A stretch of DNA of 12,623 nucleotides from Myxococcota bacterium (GTDB taxonomy: Bacteria; Myxococcota_C; UBA6777). The DNA lies in NCBI GenBank assembly GCA_963169055.1, contig CAUJFU010000495.1:1-12623 (forward strand), given 5' to 3'. Shown here piece after piece: positions 6,021 to 12,623 of this stretch; the first letter of the stretch is position 1; each line of letters starts with the position of its first letter. The translations under genes were made by a program, and so were the position numbers. The notes beneath the pieces were generated by a model, which was not told where the DNA came from, made no database searches, and saw only the letters and a program-made list of their open reading frames with translations.

Positions 6021-7139
6021 ATGGCAAATCTACAGACGGCAATCCAACCCAACGATCTACGTCCGGGCTTTGAGTTCGAGACGATCTTCCAAACCAACCG
6101 CAAAACCGAAAGCGCCTTTCGGTTTCGGGCGCGCCATATCAACGGACGGCGCGCTCCCAAAGTGATCTTGTGCAACGACGGGCGTGTTCAGCCCGGGAAA
6201 CCCTGCCAAGTCCGCATTCGCAACATCCGAAAGCCTGACAGCCGTCAGCGCGGATACATCGAAGTGGACTTCTTGCGTCAACGCGGCTTTCAGTTGGATG
6301 ACAAGATCTACGTTGATCCCATGCGGTTGCGAAAACTCCAAGCGCTGCTTGAAAGTGGGATGAATATCTTGCTTGATGGCCCCCAAGGTTCGGGGAAAAC
6401 GGTGCTTTCTCGCAAAGTCGCCGAAGCACTCGGAATGAATTACATCTTTTTTAACTGTAGCGCGATCTACGAAGCGACGGACTTTTTGGCCTCGCTTCAG
6501 ATCCGCGCAGGTGCGAGCGGTCAAGCCGAAACCGTTTGGATCCCCACCGATATCCTGCGCGCTCTGGAGGCCGCCCACGCCAACCCCGCACAGCGCTATC
6601 TGATCTTTTTGGACGAGTTCAACCGCTGCCGCGAGATGGCGCGAAACGGTATCATGCCCGCGCTCGATTCGACCCGAAAACTGTACAACCCGATCTCTGG
6701 CTCCATGCTTCACATTCCCCCAAACGTGATGTGGATCGCAGCCATCAACAACGGCGCACAATTCACAGGCACAACCCACGTCGATCCCGCACAAATGGAT
6801 CGCTTTGCGCCGCTCAAGATGGATTATCCGCCACCAGAAGAAGAGATCCGTCTCTTGGCAGCCAAGTATCCGCGTGCTTCGCGCAAAGAGATCGATCGCA
6901 TCGTGCGTGCAGCCAACGCCATCCGCAAGGATGAAGCCCTCCAAGTCGATCTCAGCATGCGCGCCACCGAAGAAGCTTGTACGCTCCTAGAGCATCCGAA
7001 CTTTGCGGAAGCAACAGGCGATGCCTTGGTCGATATCCTCAAAACCAGCTTTTGTGGCCGTTATCTCGGTCGCTGGGATGATGAAACCACCGATGCAGGG
7101 ATGATCTGGCAAGTGATCGTCCGCGCTCTTGAGATTTAA
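6021..7139 (+). CDS. MoxR-type AAA+ ATPase
   Basis: This 372-residue protein carries Walker A GPQGSGKT (120-127), Walker B LIFLDEF with Asp198-Glu199, sensor 1 in IAAINN (Asn243/Asn244), an arginine-finger candidate in MDRFA (Arg261) and a sensor 2 arginine in LSMRA (Arg314). The order and the DRFA motif are typical of MoxR/RavA-like ATPases, which work with VWA-domain partners as chaperone-like remodelling machines. Residues ~45-95 precede the AAA module and look like a small beta-rich domain (VQPGKPCQVRIRNI, RGYIEVDFL), unusual for MoxR and possibly nucleic-acid or protein binding. The start is supported by GGAG 8 nt upstream. The VWA gene begins 14 bp after the stop, so the two are almost certainly co-transcribed. 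Confidence 0.88.
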   Translation: MANLQTAIQPNDLRPGFEFETIFQTNRKTESAFRFRARHINGRRAPKVILCNDGRVQPGKPCQVRIRNIRKPDSRQRGYIEVDFLRQRGFQLDDKIYVDPMRLRKLQALLESGMNILLDGPQGSGKTVLSRKVAEALGMNYIFFNCSAIYEATDFLASLQIRAGASGQAETVWIPTDILRALEAAHANPAQRYLIFLDEFNRCREMARNGIMPALDSTRKLYNPISGSMLHIPPNVMWIAAINNGAQFTGTTHVDPAQMDRFAPLKMDYPPPEEEIRLLAAKYPRASRKEIDRIVRAANAIRKDEALQVDLSMRATEEACTLLEHPNFAEATGDALVDILKTSFCGRYLGRWDDETTDAGMIWQVIVRALEI

Positions 7140-7153
7140 CAACGAGAAAAAAC

Positions 7154-10100
7154 ATGAATCTGCAACAACGCTTTGATGAACGCCAAGCCTCGCTAGAGCA
7201 GGCCAAAAACAGCCAAGGTTCATTGCGCCTCGAAGCGATTGATGCGCTTGGAAAGGGCGGATACGCCGACCTCGAAGTCCTGTTGTTCTTGCGCGCTGGT
7301 CTTGTTGCCACGAACGCAGGCGAAGGGATGGCTTGTGTACGCGCCCTGTACCGCCTGCAAGAGGATATCTGCTTGCCTTGGATCATCGAGGCGCTGCCCT
7401 CGATGCCACGGAACGTTGCGCGAGATGCCGCTCATTGGCTCACCGAACAAGGGCATCGCGGCAAACGAGAACTCGCACGACTGCTCGATCACAAAGAAGA
7501 TACGCTGTTTGCGATGATCTCGGTGCTGCTGTTTGAAGAAGCCCCCGATATGGTGGCCGATTGGTGCAAGCGCCGCCTCCCTCAACAAGACGAAGCCCGC
7601 GCACAACGTGCGCTCAATCTCGCCGTGTATCTCCTTGAGGATGGATGGCAAAAAGCAAACAAGTCGAAACGACGCCAACATCGAAACGATATGCTTTTGC
7701 TGCTTTTGCGCCAAAAAGACCACGCCAACGAAACCATCCGCGAGGCCGTCGCAAAAGCTCTCAAAGAAGCCAAAGATCAAGATCCTTTGTTTGTCGCAGC
7801 CTTCCGTTTGCCGTCCATGGATGCCCAAGAAAAGCTCGGTGTATTGGGGATGTTGGAAAGCAAGGGCCGCGAACAACACGCCGATTGCATCGAGCCTTTG
7901 ATCGATGAAACCAACGAAGAAGTGTTTTTGGCGGCATTTCGCGTGATCTGCAAAATCGATCCGTCGCGTCGGCACAAATGGTTCGAGCGATGCGTCCAAA
8001 CCACGGCCTCTTCGCGCTTTTTGACCGCGATCTCGATCACCAAAGCCGCCAACGATCCCGAAGTCTGGAACGATCTGTTGCAAGCCCCCGCCCTCTGGGG
8101 CGGTATGGAACGCATCGAATCGATCAAAGCCTTGTGCGAAGTGTTTCCTCGCTACAGCAACGCCGCACGCAAAACGGGATTTGTCGAGATCCTTCGTCGC
8201 TTTGCGAGCGATCCAACGGATGGCGTGCGCGAGACCATCTTTCCGCAGCTTGCGCGCATGGCGACCCCCGCAGAAGAAAGCCTCTTGATGGCGGGCATCT
8301 CGGATACAACGGCCACCGTTCGCGAACACGCCTTGCGAGGACTCCAACAAAGCAATCCCGAAAAAGCTTGGGAGCCCGCGATCGCACTGTGTCGAGATGG
8401 CGCATTGACCGTCAAATGCGCTGCGTACGGCGTCCTCTTGCATGACGTTGCACGTTGCCCCAACAAGATCTTTTTACAAGCCTGTCGCGAAGAAGACGCC
8501 ACACTCCAACAACGCGCAGCTTCGGGCATCTCTCGGTTGCCCGAAGGCATGTTCCGCCGGCTGATCGGACCCTTGTTGACCACGCGAAGCGAAACCGTCC
8601 AAGCAACGCTCGAACGGATGGCTTCGCTTTGCGAAAAAGACGAACAGTTGGCCTTGTTGCGCAAGGGTCTGCTCCAAGCCCATCCGAGCGGCATATCGGC
8701 CATCTACGAAGCTCTTTTTGAGCAAAGCCCGCAGCCGTGGACTGATCTCGAAGAAGCCTTGCCCAACATGCGCCCTGTGGTGCGTGCAGCCCTTGTAGCG
8801 GTCTTGCGCCTAGACGCTTCGGAACAAGCACACCAGATGTTGCGCCATCTGCTCAAAGATGCGGATGCAGAAGTTCGCCGCTGTGCGCTTGAAGCGCTCC
8901 AAGAAAAGTCTCGCGAAGAGGCGATGGGTGCGGCACTGACGATGCGCGACGACGAAAACGCCGCGATCCGCCTTGCCGCGATCCAACTGTTGCGCACACA
9001 AACCAGCGATGCAACGTTGGCGCTGTTGCTTCCGATGGCGCGAGACGAAGACGCCAGCGTGCGGCGTGAAGCACTGGATGCGTTGTCGGCGTACGACGAT
9101 CCCGAAGTTTTGAGCGAACTGGTTAGCTCTGTGAACGATGTGGATGAGGATATCAAAACCTTCGCCAAAGAACTGTTGCAACGGAACGCAGAAGCTGTCC
9201 CCGCGCTGCGCCATGCGCACCGTCGTAGCTTCTTTTGGGACGATAGTGATCTCCCCGCAGGGATGCCTGTGTGGGAACGCTTGCACCAGCAAGTCGACGA
9301 AGTGCGGATGTGGGCAAGCCGTATCGGTCAGCTTTTGTTGGGTGCGCCTGTCTTGGTTCACCAATACCGCCAAGGACTTGGCCGAACATGGCGGCGCAGC
9401 AAAGACGGGGTGGTCGAGATCGAATTGTCGGATACACCGATCACACAAGGGCATCCCTTTGGCGAAGAGATCGTGAAAGGCTTGGCCCTCCACGAGATCG
9501 GACACCACTTGTATGACTTTGGAGTTCGCGGTTTCCCCACCGTTCGAGGGATCGCTCGTTCCGAAGGGCTCGGCCAGTTGTTTGATGTGTTGATCGACGA
9601 ACGCCTAGAACGCCGCTTGCGTTCACGACGCCCGATGTGGGGGATCTATTTTGATCGCCTTGCATCGTACGCCTTTGCGCAACGTTGGCACCGACTACCG
9701 CTCCAAGAGCTCGCGACTTTCCTAGAGCGTTCGGTGGAAGAGGTGCGCGAAGATATCGCAAACAGTATCTTGCCCGGGATCTTGGTGGAAGCAGGCGAAG
9801 TCCTTACTGAAAACCGCATGATGGCTCGCTTCTTTGGCGGTTTTCGCAACCGTCGTATCGAGGATCTGCGGATCGCTAACGCCGACAGCGTGCTTTTGCG
9901 AGACAGCGATCTTCTCCGTATCCCCGACGCTTTAGCGCCCGAAACAGCCTTTTTGTGGTGCTTGCGCTGCGGCTTTGACCCGACAATTTCGCCTGATCCG
10001 CGCATCGCCCAAGCCATCGCCCTTGTGCAAGGTGAGTTCCGTCATCTCGATCATGCGGAGATTTTGCAACTCGCACGCGATATCACCGCGATCTTGGGCC

Positions 10101-11098
10101 ATGCGGAAGATCCATGCTGCAAAGAACAGCGTCAACGCCGTCGCCAAAAACTCAGCGGCCTCGGCCACTTGCGCAGCATTATGCAGCGTGTCAAACACCG
10201 CATGCGCGAAGTCGGAACGCTGCCCTCCCAAGGTCAAAAGATCCGAGGCTGTGGTATCCGCAAACAAGCACGCGAGATCATCTACGAACGCAAGCCCAGC
10301 GGCGAAAAAGGCGAGGGAGGCCAAACCCTCCACCTTGGCGCACAGCTTGATTTCCCTTTACTCGATCAAATCCAAAAATTCGATCGCAACGCGACGGAAC
10401 AAACCGTCTTGTGCAAGAAAGTTCGGCCTTTTGTGCGGTTGATGCGTGCCTATTTTGAGCGGCTTGGTCGAAAAAATGTGGATGAATACGCTTCTCGACG
10501 TGGACGACGCCTTGATATGGGGCAGATCCGCAACGCCTGTGTGCGACCCCATCTCAACGTCCTCGTCCACAGCGAAGAAATCCACACCGCCGATCTCTAT
10601 ATCGGCCTATTGATCGACCGTTCGGGTTCGATGTCAGGTGATAAACTCGAAAGCGCCAAAGCCTTCGGCACCTTGCTTTGCGAAAGCGCCAAAGGCTTGC
10701 GCGGCATCCAAGGCCACGTCCACGCTTTTGATGACAACACATGGTATCCGCTCGGTGATTTCGAGTCGAACAACATCGCATCGCTCAGCTCAGGCGGCGC
10801 AAACAACGATGCTGGCGCTCTTTTGCGCGCCGCAGAACTCGCACTCCAAAGCAAAAAGCGGCAAAAGTTGTTGATCATGATCAGCGATGGCTCGCCCACC
10901 GAATGTTCTGTCGAGTCGCTCAAAAAATTGGTCGAGATCCTCGGACGCGAACACGGTATCCTTTGCGCCCAAGCCGCCGTCGAAGCTCTCCCCGAGATCG
11001 CCTTCCCCCATTACGTCGATCTCAGCCAATACCGCTTTGGTGACGCGGTGCAGCGCTTTGGCAAGCTCCTGATCCGACTCACCCAACATGCCGCATAA
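7154..11098 (+). CDS. Giant HEAT-repeat / HExxH metallopeptidase-like / VWA protein
   Basis: The 1314-residue protein has three parts. Residues ~1-685 are alpha-helical HEAT-like repeats (for example VRRCALEAL, IRLAAIQLL, VRREALDAL in the last units). Residues ~695-1140 contain LHEIGHHLYDFG with an HExxH zinc site (His780, Glu781, His784) and, about 30 residues later, LFDVLIDERLERRL with acidic residues (Asp815, Glu816, Glu819) that could complete a metal site. Residues ~1150-1314 are a VWA domain: LLIDRSGSMSG with the D-x-S-x-S set Asp1155/Ser1157/Ser1159, and MISDGSP with Asp1245. The usual MIDAS threonine region reads GGANND, with no Thr. A putative metallopeptidase joined to VWA beside a MoxR ATPase recalls the DUF2201 family; the long HEAT array is an addition. 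The ribosome binding site is weak (ACGAGA), consistent with coupling to the upstream gene. Confidence 0.85.
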   Translation: MNLQQRFDERQASLEQAKNSQGSLRLEAIDALGKGGYADLEVLLFLRAGLVATNAGEGMACVRALYRLQEDICLPWIIEALPSMPRNVARDAAHWLTEQGHRGKRELARLLDHKEDTLFAMISVLLFEEAPDMVADWCKRRLPQQDEARAQRALNLAVYLLEDGWQKANKSKRRQHRNDMLLLLLRQKDHANETIREAVAKALKEAKDQDPLFVAAFRLPSMDAQEKLGVLGMLESKGREQHADCIEPLIDETNEEVFLAAFRVICKIDPSRRHKWFERCVQTTASSRFLTAISITKAANDPEVWNDLLQAPALWGGMERIESIKALCEVFPRYSNAARKTGFVEILRRFASDPTDGVRETIFPQLARMATPAEESLLMAGISDTTATVREHALRGLQQSNPEKAWEPAIALCRDGALTVKCAAYGVLLHDVARCPNKIFLQACREEDATLQQRAASGISRLPEGMFRRLIGPLLTTRSETVQATLERMASLCEKDEQLALLRKGLLQAHPSGISAIYEALFEQSPQPWTDLEEALPNMRPVVRAALVAVLRLDASEQAHQMLRHLLKDADAEVRRCALEALQEKSREEAMGAALTMRDDENAAIRLAAIQLLRTQTSDATLALLLPMARDEDASVRREALDALSAYDDPEVLSELVSSVNDVDEDIKTFAKELLQRNAEAVPALRHAHRRSFFWDDSDLPAGMPVWERLHQQVDEVRMWASRIGQLLLGAPVLVHQYRQGLGRTWRRSKDGVVEIELSDTPITQGHPFGEEIVKGLALHEIGHHLYDFGVRGFPTVRGIARSEGLGQLFDVLIDERLERRLRSRRPMWGIYFDRLASYAFAQRWHRLPLQELATFLERSVEEVREDIANSILPGILVEAGEVLTENRMMARFFGGFRNRRIEDLRIANADSVLLRDSDLLRIPDALAPETAFLWCLRCGFDPTISPDPRIAQAIALVQGEFRHLDHAEILQLARDITAILGHAEDPCCKEQRQRRRQKLSGLGHLRSIMQRVKHRMREVGTLPSQGQKIRGCGIRKQAREIIYERKPSGEKGEGGQTLHLGAQLDFPLLDQIQKFDRNATEQTVLCKKVRPFVRLMRAYFERLGRKNVDEYASRRGRRLDMGQIRNACVRPHLNVLVHSEEIHTADLYIGLLIDRSGSMSGDKLESAKAFGTLLCESAKGLRGIQGHVHAFDDNTWYPLGDFESNNIASLSSGGANNDAGALLRAAELALQSKKRQKLLIMISDGSPTECSVESLKKLVEILGREHGILCAQAAVEALPEIAFPHYVDLSQYRFGDAVQRFGKLLIRLTQHAA

Positions 11099-11222
11099 TC
11101 GGGCATCTCGCAAAAAAACCAAAAAACTGCGAACCAAAAAATGGATCGTTCGTACTCTCGGCCAAACCAAACAAACGCACAAAAAGCCCTTGCTTTCGTG
11201 CAAACCCCTTCGTCTCGTTACC
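11099..11222. other. Spacer after the VWA gene
   Basis: A-rich non-coding DNA between the VWA stop and element B. No stable hairpin followed by a T-run was found on the plus strand, so the operon terminator is not identified; element B's hairpins could serve that purpose. Confidence 0.3.
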
Positions 11223-11395
11223 ATAGGATTTACGCAGTTGGCCCCAAAAAAGCCGTGTTCGTACCCGTTCAAGCGACAGAGTCGTCTGTGTGAAAAACAG
11301 TGCTCTGTTCGCCCAACACGGGGTCATGGGAGCCGCGCTCCCTTGCGGGGCGTGGGGCAGCGCCCCATCACACCATTCAACTAGGTAAGTCCTAT
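11223..11395. mobile_element. Inverted-repeat element, copy B (173 bp)
   Basis: The left end ATAGGATTTACGCAGTT (11223-11239) and the right end AACTAGGTAAGTCCTAT (11379-11395) are inverted repeats of each other and match the ends of copies A and D. TA lies at both ends. The interior is mainly the hairpin-rich core repeat (11252-11367). It carries no transposase. It sits downstream of the AAA+/VWA operon, where its GC-rich hairpins might also end transcription. Confidence 0.75.
11252..11367 (+). repeat. Hairpin-rich core repeat, copy B
   Basis: Same landmarks as 772-887: CCGTGTTC, AAGCGACAGAGTCGT, GTGAAAAACAGTG, ACACGGGGTCA, a GGGAGC/GCTCCC hairpin and a TGGGGC/GCCCCA hairpin. Compensating differences in the last stem (GTGGGG/CCCCAC in copy A, TGGGGC/GCCCCA here) suggest that the structure rather than the sequence is kept. 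Confidence 0.75.
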
Positions 11396-12298
11396 TATTA
11401 CCAGTAGATTTTTTGATTCTTGACGATTTGTTGGGCCCGAGGTGATCCCAACCCGCAACGGATGGCCCTTACACGCTGTCCGGGGCAAATTGAAAATCAT
11501 CTCAATGGACGTAAAACGCGCGGTATCACGCTGCGCACGCGGCAACAGAGCCTAGTCAAACCTTTTGTTGTCGTCGGATGCAGGAACGGTACGGATCTTC
11601 AATCCACAGTTGAGTCCTCGTGAAAACGAAACCAGCCGTGTTTTGGCGGTTCGCCTGCATCGTCCCGGCCTTGGTTCGTTCGCGTCCCAAGTCACCGACG
11701 GGACCTTGCATACGAAAGTATGTCCAGACCTATCTACAACATCGTCTTTTTGGCGGTCGCGTCGATAGTATCGTCGTCCGCGTTTAGGTTGTCGGTATGT
11801 GGCCCAAACACGGTCGTCTACGCGCAAAACCTTGGAAGCGAAAGCCTCCACAAAGTCGGTCCTTGAATTTCAGGATTTGCTTTGCAAAAGGGCGGCGCAC
11901 GTCGGATGATCCTTGTTCTTCAGCCCCTCCCCAGATCAACGAACGAAGACCTGTGGTGTCCGAAAGGACCAATGGAGATGCGTCTCCGCCCGGCGAGTTT
12001 CTTGGGGTGCCTTCGGGCGTTAGGGTCTGTCCTGTGTCACGGCTGCGTACCAAAACATCCGACTAGGTCGGCAAAGATCACCGCCCCGATGGTGCCTCTT
12101 TGCTTGGCGACCGAGTTCTTTGCTGTGTTGTTGATAAAATGATCTTGTGGTGTGACGGCCCCCCAAAACTCTGCCATCGCGCACCTTCGGGTGTTTTGGC
12201 AAAGTTGCGGTCTCTTCGCCCGCCACGATCAAAGGGGAGTGTCCCAAAGACTCTCTCTGCGCACACAACACCAGCACCGAACTTCGTTGCGGGAGGAC
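11396..12298. other. About 0.9 kb without a convincing gene
   Basis: All frames are short and interrupted. On the minus strand two fragments (11552-11869 and 11784-12053) have an Arg/Lys-rich composition with segments such as RVWATYRQPKRGRRYYRR and GRCRRTAKTRLVSF, reminiscent of a decayed DNA-binding protein or transposase, but they are in different frames and no family motif can be assigned. No tRNA-like cloverleaf or rRNA segment was seen. It may be a relic of an insertion, since inverted-repeat elements lie on both sides. Confidence 0.35.
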
Positions 12299-12326
12299 CG
12301 AAGGGTGGGAGCGATCCCACCCTTCG
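12299..12326. repeat. Perfect 12-bp stem-loop with GCGA tetraloop
   Basis: CGAAGGGTGGGA and TCCCACCCTTCG flank the loop GCGA, a GNRA-type tetraloop on the plus strand. A few nucleotides later a CAGA...TCTG mini-stem is followed by a TTTTT run (about 12326-12346). The combination could be a rho-independent terminator on the plus strand, but no plus-strand gene is seen just upstream, so it may belong to an intergenic repeat or a small RNA. Confidence 0.6.
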
Positions 12327-12444
12327 CAGAACCCCCCCTCTGTTTTTCTGCCCTCCACTTTTCCGCCTTTTTTCCTCTTCTCTCCGTTGCCTCGTTCTGA
12401 TCGCTCGATTCGCACTCTCACACCAAGCAGTTTATTTTGCTTTT

Positions 12445-12562
12445 GCGGGGCTTTGCCCCACACCCCACAAGGGACCGATGGCCCCTTGACCCCTTATCGG
12501 CGAAGAGATCGCAGGTTTTTCACACAGACGACTCTGTCGCTTGAAGGTCCGTGAACACGGGG
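12445..12562 (-). repeat. Hairpin-rich core repeat, copy C (inverted)
   Basis: On the minus strand this matches copies A and B: CCCCGTGTTC, AAGCGACAGAGTCGT, GTGTGAAAAACC, AGGGGTCAAGGG and a final TGGGGCAAAGCCCC hairpin. The middle stem is diverged (GGGGCCATCGGTCCC). Clean terminal inverted repeats like those of A, B and D were not found around it, so it may be an older copy or its outer end lies past the window. The last 11 bases of the window (12613-12623) match the GCTGCCCCTAC segment of copy A in reverse. Confidence 0.7.
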
Positions 12563-12623
12563 TTTTTGGCCAACCGCTTCGCACGAAATCCGTCCGTGAA
12601 GGAAGTGAAAAAGTAGGGGCAGC

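Noticed and set aside
6057-6944. 295-residue minus-strand open frame opposite the AAA+ gene
   Set aside because: Antisense shadow of a clear AAA+ coding region; no motifs and no start signal.
7220-8443. 407-residue minus-strand open frame opposite the HEAT region
   Set aside because: It is long, but its composition is that of an antisense shadow (rich in Phe, His, Cys and Gly without any domain), and the plus-strand HEAT repeats are convincing.
11396-12440. Possible tRNA, Y-RNA or CRISPR array
   Set aside because: No cloverleaf or T-loop consensus and no regular repeat-spacer pattern could be found by eye.

Overview
This is a bacterial chromosomal segment, probably from a Gram-negative, moderately GC-rich organism: it has a predicted lipoprotein and a predicted outer-membrane beta-barrel protein, AAA/von Willebrand and HEAT-repeat proteins, and many hairpin-rich intergenic repeats. 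The style recalls deltaproteobacterial-type phyla such as Myxococcota or Bradymonadota, but that is an impression and no marker gene fixes the taxon.

Layout. 1-232 (minus): 5' part of a gene that opens with a SHOCT-like helical segment. 455-914: a repeat element with degenerate terminal inverted repeats, a 42-bp minisatellite and a hairpin-rich core. 1055-4112 (minus): a compact three-gene RNA-repair operon, read from 4112 downwards: a small single-domain RNA ligase, an HD-Pnk end-healing enzyme (HD phosphoesterase plus P-loop 5'-kinase), and an Rnl2-type RNA ligase. 4132-4251: a 120-bp MITE-like element about 20 bp upstream of that operon. 4451-4969 (plus): DUF2846-like lipoprotein. 5007-5741 (minus): DUF2490-like outer-membrane protein. 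6021-11098 (plus): a two-gene unit made of a MoxR-type AAA+ ATPase and a 1314-residue protein with HEAT repeats, an HExxH metallopeptidase-like region and a C-terminal VWA domain. 11223-12623: repeat elements and about 1 kb without convincing genes.

How the genes work together. The minus-strand operon encodes a complete heal-and-seal pathway. The HD domain would remove 2',3'-cyclic or 2'-phosphate ends, the kinase would phosphorylate 5'-OH ends, and two structurally different ATP-dependent ligases would seal the break. This is what would be needed to repair RNA cut by ribotoxins or similar nucleases. The AAA+/VWA pair is a typical ATPase-plus-adaptor remodelling pair. Whether it serves the RNA-repair operon is an inference from proximity only, because two envelope-protein genes lie between them.

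The most interesting items are the two-ligase/HD-Pnk operon, the fused HEAT-HExxH-VWA protein with its MoxR partner, and a family of TA-flanked inverted-repeat elements, one of which abuts the repair operon promoter region.
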